This document shows positions 20,761-32,945 of a stretch of 64,000 nt of DNA, in pieces (the first letter of the stretch is position 1; each line of letters begins with the position of its first letter). This DNA is from Cannabis sativa (lineage: Eukaryota > Streptophyta > Magnoliopsida > Rosales > Cannabaceae): NCBI RefSeq assembly GCF_029168945.1, contig NC_083602.1:12211850-12275849 (forward strand), given 5' to 3'. Under the pieces are notes generated by a model. The model did not search any database, was not told the origin of the DNA, and saw only the letters and a list, made by a program, of their open reading frames with translations. A program made the translations under genes and the position numbers.

Positions 20761-22195
20761 GTTGATGTCGCCCAATTAGTTACACTGCGGTCGCAGTAGT
20801 AAACGGGCTATATGTCGTATCCACAGGGAGGAAAAAAGACACTCAACAGGACAGTTAGTAATTTTACGAGAATAAAATAAAAACCTTTAATGTGATGAGA
20901 ATATTGAGAAAATGATTTTTAAAAATTAAACAAGTGATTAAAATGAGAAGTGATCAGAAAATGATTATGGAAGACACAAGCTTCGTACATGCAATTATAT
21001 TTTCCTAATAAAATTGATTCTTTAAACTCAACTACAATTATACACCATTAATTATAGTTGGAAAAAATTTATAATTAAGCTCACTAGAAAAATATGTTCT
21101 CTAATTAAAATAACACTACTTCTAAAAATACTATCATATTTTATAATTAAAATCAATAAAATACCACCGGCAGAATGCAGTAAAAATCATATAATATAAT
21201 TAACACTCTAATAATTAATAGCCTAACTTACATAAGAAACCATGACTGAATTTATATAAAATGTCCTATTAAATTTAAAGTGCAAATTAGAAGAAGATAA
21301 ATTTAATATAACAAATGTGAAAATGAACAAAGAGAATCAATATATTAGAAAAATAAAAATTGCATGAACTTACACTTGAGTCTTGCCAAAGAAATTAGCC
21401 TAGAAAATGCATTGTCTTTACACCAAAATTAATGAAGTAAAATAAAGAAGAAAGAAAGAAAAAGATAAAATTTTGGTATGATAACTCTAGCTAAAATCTA
21501 ATTTTTGCTCTCCTCCATGGTCCTATTTATAGAGCCAAAATACTTCCAAAACATGTATTTTTCGTATTACACTTAGTGGAGAAAATGGCACTAAAAGTTG
21601 AGAAATGGTATCATAGGATTCTGTGCGTGTACAGAATGTGGGAGTAGCAAGCAATGTGTCACACGCCAAGAGTGGAGAGTGGAGAGTGGAGATTGAATGT
21701 GCGCGTAAGTCGCTACTGAGGGAAGTGGCTTCATGATCATGCACGTCTCATTTTGGATCAGAAATGAAGAATAAAGTTGATTTCCACGTGTCGACCTCAG
21801 GGACGGTGTTGAAAGCTGAAAAACAATTAGATTGGGCCTTATGTGATTTAATGGACCACGTGAATGCATAAACTCAAGTGGATCACTCCTCCATGTTGAC
21901 TCAATAAAGTGGACTTATAAATTTAATTGAAAATGGAGAAGGGTGGAAGTTGGGCCACGTTATTGAACCCAATCAAATGAACACCTCACTTTGTTAAATT
22001 TGTAGTAACTTGGGCTTTTACATTCATTTTTCATTATACCACTTTGCTTAAACCTGAAAAATAATACACAAATTAAAATAAATTAAATATTTCCAATTAA
22101 AATAAATTCACCATTAAAAATAAGGAATATTTAATTTATATTAATTATATGTTCATAAATAAAGGCTTAAAATGTATCAATTTGAGCCTTAATCA
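20761..22195. mobile_element. Unclassified 1.4-kb insertion in copia C, 3-bp target duplication (ATG)
   Basis: The limits come from comparison with D, where GACTATGGGATG runs directly into CTCCACCCC. Here 1435 bp are inserted, with ATG at 20758-20760 and 22196-22198. It begins GTTGATGTCGCCCAATTAG, followed by a GC-rich stretch to about 20835, and ends GAGCCTTAATCA. I see no long inverted repeats, LTRs, poly(A) tail or coding frame; the short minus-strand frames at 21523-21869 look fortuitous. A 3-bp duplication would suit CACTA- or Harbinger-like DNA transposons, but the ends do not fit them. Confidence 0.65.
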
Positions 22196-22198
22196 ATG

Positions 22199-22407
22199 CT
22201 CCACCCCTAATCACTTAGAATAGCCAACAAATATTCAAACCTTGATTAACAGTTCTAGCTTTTCTTAAGACTACGATTAGGTCATCCATGAATCTAGTAA
22301 TGGTTTATACTAAGTACAAAACCATTCCATCATTCTGAAATTTTCCTATCACTAGGGTATTTCCTTAGAAGGACTTAGGCAACGACTAGTAAGTAATCAT
22401 AGACCTT
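22199..22407 (-). pseudogene. Fossil pol fragment of copia C
   Basis: Continues the D alignment (42862-43047): CTCCACCCCTAATCACTTAGAATAG and onward. Non-coding. Confidence 0.8.
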
Positions 22408-22412
22408 ATACT
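22408..22412. repeat. Target site duplication of copia B, left copy (ATACT)
   Basis: ATACT directly before TGTTGGG; the second copy is 34838-34842. Confidence 0.93.
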
Positions 22413-24297
22413 TGTTGGGTTTTGTGCCCTAAATAAAATCCTTTACAATCTGATTAGTTATCAATGTAAGAAATTTGAAGTGATTTATGTTTGCATGAAT
22501 TTTACATGCTTATGGTTTAATATGTTTTAATATATGCACAAAATCTGTTAAGTCCAGAACATATATTTATTCACAATTACAGTATTGTCAACACAGTGGA
22601 ATGTGATTGTGATTATATGATTCAAAAGACTAAGTCCCTGTCTCATCAGTGTTTTGGATTTACACTGATGTGATAATCAGTGATGATGTGTACTTACACT
22701 TGGAGTAAGTGTTATGTTCTTTCCAGGACATTGGTAAAGTATACTGGTTTCGAATGTATGGAGTACTGGACCGATATTGAACTTAGTTAAGATATTATAA
22801 ACTTACCGTTGTATCTTTCCAAGTCAATATCAGTAGTTGATCTTAGATTAAAAGAATCTAAATCCTGATATGCTTAGGCTCAACTCATGAGTACTATTCA
22901 TGTTCTTTGATTTATTAGTTAACCCTACTTTAGGGTCAGGGTGATACGTATATTTTGGGAACATGATAGTATGATTGAGTGGGAGCACTAAACATAAATA
23001 TGGAATCTATAGCTTCTACTGGTATATAGAAGTCAAGTGATGATTTCCTTCGAGCTTAGCTAAATAGAAGTAAATGGATGAGCTCTTGTTTCAGTGACTA
23101 ATTCTTAGATCACTAAAACATCATTTACAGGTAGCTAAGTGTTTTAAGGGGCCAAATACATTGAGGGGTGAAAAAGGTAAATTTATCCCATCTCGATGTA
23201 AATCATCTATGTAGAGGAGCTTTGATCACATTAAGATTATAACAATGGTTAAATGAGATAGCATATCTATATCGTGAAACATATAGAATGCTCTATATAA
23301 GTCTGAGAGTGCAATTCTAAGTTCTAAGAGTGGATTCAACGAGGAATTAATAAGTAGGGATTTACTTAGTAAATTGGGTTCACTTATTGGAAGCTCAGCA
23401 TATAGATCCATGGTCCCCATTCTAGTTGAGACCATACTGCTTGTAAGACTCAATAATTGGTTTATAATTAATCAATTATAATTCTAAAGTTAGACTATGT
23501 CTAATTTGTGAATTTTCACTAAGCAGGGGTGAAATTGTAAAGAAAAGAGATTCTAGGTTTATTTATTAATTAAGAGACTCTATATGTGTAATTAGTAATT
23601 ATATTAAATGACAATATTATTTAATAATCTATTTTAGTTATTAAATAATTAGTTTTGGCATTTAAATGGTTAGAATTGGAAAATTGGCGTTTTTTAGAAA
23701 ATAGAAATAAAAATTGTGAAAACTGCAAAATCCAAGTGAGGCCCATTAACACATATGGCCGGCCACTTGAGTGAGTTTTTCCAATTAATATTTTTATTAT
23801 TTTAAAGCCAAATAATTACTAACCTAAACCTAGTAGTTGCCTATAAATAGAAAGTGATGGCTCAGTCAAAATAACAAGTTTTTCAAGCTTTTTGTCAGAA
23901 AATCAAAGATTGCCTTTTTCGGAAAAACTGAGCCTTCCACTTTCTCTCTCTATAGCCGACCCTACCTCTCTCTCTTTTCCTCTTCACAATTTCGAAACCC
24001 CTAGTGATAGAGTAGTGCCCACACACAGCAAGTGGTACCTCAATCATAGATTGGAAGACTGTGAAGGATCACACACAAAGAGAAGGACATTCAGGCTCAG
24101 ATCTTGATAATACTCTATGATAGAAAGGATACAAGGGTTAGAGATCTGAGTGGAAGGAGACATTATTCCGCTGCTACCAATGTAAGGTTTTCTTAACTTT
24201 ATATGTGTTTAATTATCGTTTTAGAAAGTTCATATTTAGGGTGTTAAACAACATACTTGTGAGTAGATCTAAGATCCTGGTAAAATAAATTCCAACA
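22413..24297 (+). repeat. Copia B 5' LTR
   Basis: TGTTGGGTTTTGTGCCC to TTCCAACA, 1885 bp, with TATA box CTATAAATAG at 23841-23850. Small open frames inside it also recur in the 3' LTR and are not genes. Confidence 0.95.
23841..23850 (+). promoter_or_regulatory. TATA box in the copia B 5' LTR
   Basis: CTATAAATAG. The same box, in the same place, occurs in all LTRs of the family: 7017, 15372, 34381, 40053, 47943 and 50139 (the minus-strand copies read CTATTTATAG). Confidence 0.7.
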
Positions 24298-24298
24298 A

Positions 24299-24316
24299 CT
24301 AGCCTCAGAGCTATGG
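24299..24316 (+). promoter_or_regulatory. Primer binding site of copia B
   Basis: CTAGCCTCAGAGCTATGG one base after the LTR; related to the initiator tRNA-Met site with changed leading bases, as in A. Confidence 0.7.
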
Positions 24317-24571
24317 TAATTGATTTGCTTGGATGAAATTTGGACTCAAAACGATTTGTATGTGATTTGGATGGTTTCATGTTGTTTTGTGTGTTATATG
24401 ATGATTGATTGATGTTTGTGAATTTTCGTGAAAAATAATTGAAATTCTGTTTCTGGAATTATTTTTATTGGATGGTTTGGAAAAAATTAATCAATTTACT
24501 TTTTTACAAAACTCAATTTCTATTTTATTTGAATTAGTTATGAATTTTTGAAAATCAGAAAAATATGGGAA

Positions 24572-24762
24572 TGGTGCAACTGACCTACGCGCGCGGATCA
24601 GGGGCAACCCTTAGACAGCACGCGCTCAGACACCGTTTTGTTTGAAATCCCTGCCTTGCGCGAGCGGAGAGGCTTCATGCAGCCTCCTGCACCGAGGTTC
24701 TTCGGTCGGGCACTCCCCCTCGTGCGCGCGGACAGTATGCAATGCATACTGTCCGTACCACT
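24572..24762. other. GC-rich palindromic island in the copia B leader
   Basis: Same position relative to the primer site as in A. The strongest item is an inverted repeat with two 12-bp arms (24730-24741 and 24743-24754) around one base, beginning GGACAGTATGCA. GAGGCTTCATGCAGCCTC (24682 area) is an imperfect version of A's 18-bp palindrome, and CCGA/TCGG arms lie between them. Confidence 0.75.
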
Positions 24763-25469
24763 TGCAAATTTTTTCGTTTTCTTCGATTTTTAATGCTATT
24801 TCATGGAATTAACTTCCGATTTTTTGTGTAGTTTTGTATTTTGATTTTTATTTTTCAATTTTCAAATCTAATTATCATAAATAAATTAATTTGAATTTTT
24901 GAAATTAATTTTGGATATTAGTGTAATTTGAATCTGAAAAATAGGTAAAAATTTATCTTTTTGCTTAATTTTTTATCTAATTTTTAAATTTGATTGTTTT
25001 ATATTATTTTTAAATTTAAGGTGAGATATTAAATTTTTTAAATTAAATATTTTTTTTAAATAATTTGACCTTATTTAAATTCAAAATAAGATTACTATAA
25101 TCATGATATTTTGAATAGAAATAAGATATTTTACTAACTTTTAAATTTTGTTTTTTTTTATTTAAATTAAATTATAAAATAAGAAAAGGATATTAATTTA
25201 TCATTTTTTTTTATTTTATTGAATATTTAATTTATAAAATACCATGACTTTTTTTTTTAAAGTGGTTAGCAAATTTTGAAATGATATTTAGGTTAGTTGA
25301 AACCTAATTTTTTTTAAAATTGTAGGTTTAATTTTAAATATTATTTTCTTTTAATTTAAAATCCGAATTTTTTTTTATTATAATTTATTATTTTTTGAAA
25401 TTTAATTATTTAAAAATAAATAAATCCAACATCCAATTATCCAGTTTATCTTGTTGCAGGAGTATGTGT
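24763..25469. other. AT-rich part of the copia B leader
   Basis: Poly-T/A rich, no coding frame. It aligns in general character, and locally in sequence, to the inverted A leader 13800-14400. Confidence 0.6.
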
Positions 25470-26600
25470 TTTAGTGTAAAGACCGCTTAGTTTAATTTGG
25501 AAATTAGCTGTTAATTATGATTAATTATGAAAATTATTTATAGCTATTTAAATAATTTATTATACTGTTATTTATGGAATTCAGAGATGCATTTTTATGT
25601 CATGTAGTAGTTTGCATAATTTTGCATTCCGGTGCCCGGTATTTTGAAACTCGGTGTTTGGCTCAGTAGAAATCACAACTTAGTATGTTAGTAGTTTGGG
25701 GCGGTTTATTAGACATTGGGAATGTCGGGAATGGCCGGGAATTTAGAATTTCCCAAAAGTACCCCTTTAGTGTTATTTATGTGGTTTTAGTGTGGAGGGG
25801 AAAAATGGTCTTTTTGCCCCAATGATATTTTGTCTTTTTGTGATTTTGTTAAATGAAAAATAAATGTTTAATTATGCTTTATTTGGCTGAAAGTAGGTGT
25901 TATATGCCTTAAAATTCATTTTCTTTTCACATTTTCAACACTTAGTCAAAAATAGAAAAATTTCAAAATCACACACTCTCTCTTTTCCTCTCTCTCTCGG
26001 CTGGTTGTGGGTGTGCAAGGGCTGGATTTTTCTGTGGTGATTCAAGCTTTGTTTGCAAAACTCTAGTGATCTCTTGATTGTGGTATGTGATTTCTAGCTT
26101 TCTTCCCTTATTTTCTTAGAAAAAGTTTGAAAAGTTGATGATGCATGCATGAGTTTTGGTTGTTGCTGCTGCTGAATTTTGTGGTTATTTTCTAAGGTTT
26201 AAAGCATGATTATTAGATGTTAATTAAGCTACTTGTGGAGTATGATTCTTAGGTTGAGCATGCTAGAGTTTTCTTATGCAAAAGTTTGGTTTTCAACATG
26301 AAAATTGTGTAATCTGTTGCTGTGATGTTGTTGAAGTTTATGGTTGTTTTCAGAAGCTATTCTAAGCATGTTTAAGTAAGTTTAGATGGATTTGATTGCA
26401 TGCTAGTTAGGTTTGCTCAAGTTTGAGTTTATAACTCAAAGCTTGAGCTCTAATGGTGATTTTTGATATTGTGCAATCTGGGTGGTTTTGGTGCCTTAGA
26501 AATGTTATTTGGGTTATATGGAATAGGTCTGGAAGGTTTGAAGTGATTTGGGTTAGATTTGAGCAAGATATGGATTTTTATGTTTGCTGCCTGCAAGGAA

Positions 26601-26688
26601 CCGGAATTCCGGTTGTGCATCCGGAATTCCGGATGGGGGTTCTGAATTTTCCAGAACCGGAATTCCGGTTGGGCAACCGGTCTACCGG
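26601..26688. repeat. Four spaced CCGG palindromes in the solo LTR
   Basis: CCGGAATTCCGG at 26601, 26621 and 26657, and CCGGTCTACCGG at 26677. Start-to-start distances are 20, 36 and 20 bp. Confidence 0.85.
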
Positions 26689-27026
26689 TTGGGGAAAATT
26701 CTGAAACCCTAGATTCCCTCGATTTTATGTTTTAGGGGGTATTGCCATGCTTTTTATCGATAGGGAAACTTTTAGTTCCTAGTTTAAGTCCCCGGGAAGT
26801 GATTTAGCGTGTCACTTATAGTGTTGTGATTTTTATGGTTTAGGAGCACATGTCTGCCGCGCGATTAAAGTTCCGGTCGAGTTGACCAGCACACCCGAAT
26901 TCGGAATCCAGGTAAGATTAGTATAACAGTATGCATATGTAGATTACATGTTTAGCGTGCATGTAGGAAGCCTGTTAGATTACATTAGTTATGTATGTTG
27001 GCTTCGAACCATCCAACCCTGTCACG

Positions 27027-27237
27027 TCGGTACAGGCTGGAGTATGACCAGCAACCGGAGTATGACCGGTTCGACCGATCAGGCTGACACTTGGTTGATG
27101 GTTCCGTACTATTGACGTATCCCGTCGGTACAGGCTGGAGTATGACCGGTTCGACCGATCAGGTGGATATAGTAACACATCGGTACAGGCTGGAGTATGA
27201 CCAGCAGCCGGAGTATGACCGGTTCGACCGATCAGGC
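27027..27237. repeat. Tandem array 1 in the solo LTR (three imperfect copies)
   Basis: Copies start near 27027, 27125 and 27179 with TCGGTACAGGCTGGAGTATG and end near GACCGATCAGG. The middle copy lacks an inner duplication of GGAGTATGACC. The minus-strand open frame here (26975-27250) is a by-product of the repeats. Confidence 0.8.
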
Positions 27238-27276
27238 TGTTACGTGTCAATAGTACCGTCCCTATGAACGTTCAGA

Positions 27277-27368
27277 ACTCAGTACCGTGTTGGACACGGC
27301 AGTAGTGACTCAGTACCGTGTTGGACACGACAGTAGTGGGACTCAGTATCGTGTTGGACACGGCAGTT
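27277..27368. repeat. Tandem array 2 in the solo LTR (three copies, about 31 bp)
   Basis: Copies start near 27277, 27308 and 27341 with ACTCAGTACCGTGTTGGAC; each contains GTGTTGGACACG. Confidence 0.82.
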
Positions 27369-27815
27369 AGGGTTATGATCAGGGGTATGGGCGTCTGATC
27401 ATGACCGGGATTTATGTATGAGTATTATTATGCTTTTCTTACTGAGTCTGTCGACTCACAGTTCTACGTTTATGTGTAGGTAAAGGCAAGGCTAAAGCTG
27501 ATGGACCGTGAACGAGCTTGTGAAGATTGTACATGTCGGGGCGGTTAGGCCTGGAGAGTACGATCCTCGGGACAGCGAGGCTGATTTTGTAACTAGTCGC
27601 TAGGCGACATTTATTTTGTATAAACAGTTAACTTTTGTAAATGATTTTGTAATCGGGATCCCGAGTCTTTTTGTAATTATATTTTACAAGTTTAATTAAA
27701 AAGCAAAAATTTTAATTAATCACGTTTTCCATAAACCTCGTTGATTAGCAACGAGCTGCACAGCATGTTTAAAAATCACGTAATACGCCTATGTTAGTTA
27801 GGGTTTTACATTTAG

Positions 27816-30150
27816 CTTATGTGTAAGTTTTATAAAACCTATTATTGCTTGATCTAAATTGACATGGTTAACTTGTTGACAGATCCAATGATCTGATTTT
27901 AACCCATGGTTCAATTGTCAATAGGTCAAATAAATAATTTGTAACAGGTAAATTTTACATTCTTCTTTCATCTGTGTATGACCTAGTAACATGATAGGGT
28001 CCATCCAAATCTGTGTACCTGTGTGAGCCTATATGTATTTTTTTTTATTATAGATGCATATAGGTTGTTGCTAAATAAAATGTCACACCCTGATAGATTT
28101 TATTTAGATCCGTTTAGTTTTTGGGCCTATTCAATTAATAACAGTTATTTATTTTATGGTTAAATTCCTCTCTTTTGGGCCTTGTGTGAGAGTTGGGGGC
28201 CAAAAGAAGTGGGTACAACATACTGAACCCAGCTCCCCCTCACATGAACTACCCCAATTTTAAAGGCCCATTTGCCTGATTTGAATAACTGTGCTAGGTT
28301 AATTAAATTAGTTTAACCTAATAAAATTGATTAGCAACATAATTTACTTTTAAAATATATGAAATTTATTTTCATTTTAATATTTTAAAGTTAATTTTAA
28401 GAAAAACACTCTTAGTTTTTAGATATTATTTCTAGATGAACTATTTGTATTTTTCTTATATTTGATTAAATTAAGAATTTTAACTAACTAGATTTTTTCT
28501 AAAGCTTATTTATTAAATATTCCTATTTAAGTTATAAATTAGTTATTTTAACTGATTTTTCTTATCTAACTTAAATTTGAATATTTTTTGAATTTAAAAT
28601 TAAGTTGAGGAATTCTAGGAATTGGTTATTGAAGATTCTTGAGATATTTTTTAAGTTAGTTTTAAACTTAAAATGGAATATTTTTCAAATTAAGTGGTTA
28701 CAACTTAATTTTTGATATTTAATTGAATTCAAATTTGAAAATATTTAAGTTTTAGATTTTTTCTATAACAACTTAAATTAGATATTTTTCAATTTTTTTT
28801 TTTTGAAAAGATACTTAGTTGAAATGAAATATTTTCTATATAGTTATTTCTAGACTACTTATTATTTCTAATATTAAATAGGAAAATATTATACATTGTG
28901 AAATTAATTATTTAAATAATTAATTTTACTACAATTCAAGTTAAAAATATTTTTTCCTAGTATTAAACTAGAGATTAATAATTAAGCCTTCTCTACACTT
29001 AATTATTTATTTCTTGAATTTAATACATTTAATTAAATTGGAAAATTAAATATCTAAGTTGATTTTCATCATGATACTTAAATATTTTTTTTTTCATGAC
29101 ACTTAATTAAATAAAAAATTATTTTAAGTTGAAATTTATTTTTACAACTTAAATTTAAATAATTTTCAAAAATATATTTTATTTATTCTATTAATCAATT
29201 TCGAAATTGCATTTAATTATGCAAGATGATTTTGAATTTATCATGAAAAATAGATTAAAGCTACAAATTAATTATTTTAATTAATTTTTGAACTAACATA
29301 AATCAATGATTTTCTCATTTAATGATTGATTTAGAATAAATGGACTAAAATATGTTATTAGATATGGAATTAATTAGTCAAAAAAAATCTAGATAAATAA
29401 TATTTTTGCTTGAAGTATTTTACTAGTAATTATTATTTAAGTATTTCGAAAATAGTATAGTATTATAGTTTCTTTTTCAAAATACAATAAATATATTCCT
29501 ATGAAAATTTAAATTTGAGTTGCAAAGTAATTTAAATTAATACAACTTAAATTAAACAATTTTCTTAATATTTATTGAAAAATTAATACTAAGATGAAAA
29601 TAATTCAATTTATTTTCATAACCATCTAAGTATAATTTTATAAATATTAAATTAAATTCTATTTAGAGTTTTATTCTAAATTTGATATTTAATGAATATA
29701 TATATTATAAATAATAAAAGAAAATACATTTTAAATAATGAGCTTTATTATTATTAAGATATTCGACTCCATTGTTGGTTTTACATAGCTTTTGTTTTAG
29801 TGAGTAATGCTCCCTAATGGAGAAACGTTCATTAGCAAGTTAGCACCGTTTAATTTCGACAGATAAGTATATTTGTAAGTGTTTTATATGGTATTGATCA
29901 CCCTAATGGTGGCGACTGTACTTGACTTACAAAATATGAAACAATTGTAGAAGCTCATAAGATAGAATAGCCTTGACTCTCGCCTAAACGGGACAACGTT
30001 GGATTCCAATCTTGATCGAATAACAGGTTGCTAGAATATTTATTATTTTAGATGAGCTGACAACTCTATTCAATGGATGGTAGCTTTGACTCACGCCTAA
30101 ACGGGACACTGATATCAGTTTGTTGAAGACATTGGAAATTATTTAGGATT
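27816..30150 (+). other. Second part of the copia B leader
   Basis: Continues the leader after the solo LTR. It has a better-kept segment at 28080-28320, shared inverted with A, C and D, then AT-rich drift to 29760 and the conserved leader block. It contains no gene. Confidence 0.75.
29760..30110 (+). repeat. Conserved leader block, copia B copy
   Basis: Two copies of TGACTCTCGCCTAAACGGGA or a close variant (29971-29994 and 30083-30105). Two hairpins with loop CTAAT: ctccCTAATggag (29810-29822) and caccCTAATggtg (29899-29911). It ends about 160 nt before the gag ATG. Confidence 0.85.
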
Positions 30151-30270
30151 GTATTTTTTAGTATTTTCTCTTATCATTCCTACTTGCTATGTGCTTATAA
30201 TTTCTGAATTAGATTTTGTGTTAAACCATAACTGATTTCTATTTATTATTTTGTAGTATCCTGTATAGCC

Positions 30271-31074
30271 ATGTCAAATCCCATGTTATCACTCTTGACT
30301 GAAAATAAGCTAAATGGATCTAACTTCCCAAAATGGAATGAGAACATTAATATTGCTCTCATAGGAGAAAGTGCCTTGTTTGTGTTAACTGAGCCGTCTC
30401 CTGAACAGCCGGGTGACAATGCAACCAAAGCTGTTAAAGAGAAGTTCGAGCGTTGGCAGAATGCTAACAATAAAGCTCGATACTTCATGCTTTCCAGCAT
30501 GGTTGACACCCTTAAAACAAGGTTTGCAAAAACAGACACGGCTGCAGAAATTATGACGCAGTTAACTGAGCTATTCGGTATGGCATCTATTCAGTCTCGC
30601 TTTGACGCGACTAAGAAGTTCATCAATGCACGGATGGAACCCCATCAGAATGTGCGTGATCACGTTCTCCTAATGGCAAGTTATTTCCAGGAAGCCCAGA
30701 ATCATGGTGCTGAAATGGATCACACTACTCAAGTAATCCTTATCTTGAATAGTCTGACTCCAGCTTTTATGCCCTATACATCAAATTATGTCATGAATAA
30801 AAAGGAAATAGACTTTCATGCGTTAGTCAATGACCTTCAGACATATGAAAATTTCATTGGAGGACCCAAGAATAAAGGGAGTAAACCTCACAATTCTGGA
30901 AATGGTAATGGGACGGTTAAACTTGAGGCACATGTAGCCTCTACTTCAAGACCCAAGACAAAGAAGAAGTGGAAAAATACCAAGAGGCGAGCCAAAGCTG
31001 TGAAAACAGTTCAAAACAAAAAGGCTGCTGCTACTGGTGATGCACTAAAAGGAAAATGTTTCTACTGCAATTAG
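30271..31074 (+). CDS. Copia B gag, stopped in the zinc knuckle
   Basis: 267 codons from ATG 30271 (MSNPMLSLLTENKLNGSNF). It has the typical copia gag N-terminus (LNGSNFPKW), a mid region with FGMASIQSRFDATKKFINARM and NSLTPAFMPYTSNYVMN, a basic Lys/Arg tail and the first half of a zinc knuckle (KCFYCN). A TAG at 31072-31074 cuts the knuckle; KGHWKPQCP follows in frame, so the simplest origin is CAG to TAG. The start follows TTATTTTGTAG/TATCC, which looks like a splice acceptor in the leader. It could make a capsid-like protein without full RNA-binding function. It is the best-kept copia gag in the window. Confidence 0.88.
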   Translation: MSNPMLSLLTENKLNGSNFPKWNENINIALIGESALFVLTEPSPEQPGDNATKAVKEKFERWQNANNKARYFMLSSMVDTLKTRFAKTDTAAEIMTQLTELFGMASIQSRFDATKKFINARMEPHQNVRDHVLLMASYFQEAQNHGAEMDHTTQVILILNSLTPAFMPYTSNYVMNKKEIDFHALVNDLQTYENFIGGPKNKGSKPHNSGNGNGTVKLEAHVASTSRPKTKKKWKNTKRRAKAVKTVQNKKAAATGDALKGKCFYCN

Positions 31075-32930
31075 AAAGGCCATTGGAAACCCCAATGTCC
31101 TAAACTTCTTGCAAAGAAACAAGGTATTTCTTTCTATAAACTTGATGAGTTTTTGTGAATTATTATCCAATTGGATTATTGATTCTGGACTAACTTTGTT
31201 TATTTGTTTTTCTTCTTATTATAGCCCAAGCTGCTTAAACTCAGATGCTATCTTAGTGAGTTGAATCGGAAAGCTGGACAAAGGGATGAAGATCGTCCAA
31301 GATAAAGATGAAGCTCATTTATTTATTTTTGAATTAATTGTTTTAGTTTAAAAACAATTAGGATTTCGAATTTTAGTTTGAGATTTTTGATCCCTGTTTT
31401 TCTCATAATGTTGCAATACATTTTTTTTTTTAATTTTAATAATATTTTTTTTGCAAATACATTGCAATTTATGAGATTGAGCTTCATCTACTTTATCTTA
31501 AAGAACAATTACCAATTATATTTATATGTTTGTATGTGTAAGTATTTTTATTATTGGTACAAATTCTATAATTTTTTAAACTCTTCATAGAGTTATTGTT
31601 ATATAAACACTAGAAATTATTTCTATGTTTATAAATAATTGTTAATTCTATACAATTATTAAGAATTCATTTAATAAAAGGATCTTTTGATCTGATAGGG
31701 ATGGAGAAAAGTTAAGAATAATATGCAGTTCAACGATCTTTTATATTTAATGAACTCTGGATTATATTCAACTCCACATAATCTCTATAACACTTAGAGA
31801 ATCATGATCTTTATAATCTTTAGGGGTGGATCATAATCTCTATATACTTAGGGGTGGACTTTAATCTACAGTACTCTCTGTAACACATATTTTCTTTAAA
31901 CATGAAAGTAATATAATAAATTAGCTATTATCAATATAAATTCTTGATCTTGATTATATGCTCCAGTTTAGTTTTACTGTTGTAGTAAATAATGATACCA
32001 ATAAAGTTTTTTGATAATATATCACACTACCTTAATTGAGTGGGAGAATTTTAATATTCTTTACCCATCTTCATTTGGTTGACACTTGTGATAGGAACTT
32101 AAGAACACTACTGAAAAGAAAATCTAACCATTCATGTGGATAGAAATAACTTATCAGAATTATGAGAATAAGATAAAAGAATTCTAGCACAGTCTATTCG
32201 AATGACTTGAGCCAAGATTTCTTAATCCTCATAATATTTTATGGTATCTCGATTTTGATTACTTAATCTCTAGCAAGTATTTTTCACTTCAAATACTAGT
32301 CTGCTATGTTGATGATTTAGTCTTAAAAGAAACTTATAGTTTCAGACTAATACAATAAGTCACAACTAGATAACTCTCCAAGCAATAAGAGTTTAAAAGT
32401 ATTATTTAACCAGACATCTGCTATTGAGTGGGAGCTATCTGAGATGTAATCAAATAAGGAACGTTAGAAGATATTCTAGAAAGATTTATGAAAGTGATCT
32501 ATATGTTAGATATTAAGGAACTGTATATCAGTTATCCTTATATCTACCCCAACTCATTCAAAATTTTGAGGTGGTGGTTACTCTGGGGGTGGAGGACTTC
32601 TTCTATATTAATTCAAGCTCTACCAGAGAAGATTTATAACTTTGTAAATTCGAAATTACTAGAAAGTTATTTTACTGAAGAAAATTCTACACTGTATTAT
32701 CTCAGTTCCAAATTTTAAAATAGGAGAGATATGTCTTCTGTTTATTCAGATGTACTTTAAAAACAGTAAGGATTTCAGTATCCTTTGATGAGTAAAACAT
32801 ATAGTAAAGGATGTTTCATAAATGTATTTATGAACTTGTTTCCAGAAGTTTGGTTGGATTTAGATATACTACACTTGATCTGAAGATCAAGACAACAGAT
32901 TGATTGAAATGCACAGTTTGTTTTATGTTA
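31075..32930 (+). pseudogene. Fossil pol of copia B
   Basis: After the zinc knuckle there is no protease or integrase. Scattered remnants can be read, such as LLCYVDDLVL near 32305-32319 (the RT active-site region), but no frame longer than about 75 codons survives. Short AGGGGTGGA repeats occur near 31825-31860. Confidence 0.75.
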
Positions 32931-32945
32931 GTGCATGTGGGAGTT
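32931..32945 (+). other. Polypurine tract of copia B
   Basis: GTGCATGTGGGAGTT directly before the 3' LTR start at 32946. Confidence 0.8.

Larger units (their letters stand above)
25475..27810 (+). mobile_element. Solo LTR (2.3 kb) inserted in the copia B leader, TSD TTTAG
   Basis: Begins TGTAAAGACC and ends GGTTTTACA, so TG...CA ends with short inverted termini, flanked by TTTAG at 25470-25474 and 27811-27815. Comparison with A's leader (13780-13800 inverted) gives the empty site. There is no second copy or internal coding region nearby, which fits a solo LTR left by recombination. The length and tandem arrays suggest a Ty3/gypsy chromovirus LTR, but that is not shown. Orientation is tentative, from the T-rich and then A-rich end. 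Confidence 0.82.

Noticed and set aside
20761..22195. Helitron
   Set aside because: There is no 5'-TC, no CTRR end and no 3' hairpin, and an ATG duplication is present, which Helitrons do not make.
26975..27250. Repetitive open frame on the minus strand
   Set aside because: It is the translation of the tandem array in the solo LTR.
27027..27368. CRISPR-like array
   Set aside because: Unequal three-copy tandem repeats in a plant LTR, with no uniform spacers and a eukaryotic context.
25475..27810. A plant host gene with UTR and promoter (CT-rich stretch near 25980, TATA-like sites)
   Set aside because: No coding frame; TG...CA ends and TTTAG duplications show a mobile LTR.
31378..31590. Phe/Tyr/Asn-rich frame of 70 codons
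   Set aside because: Low-complexity AT-rich DNA in the fossil pol of copia B.
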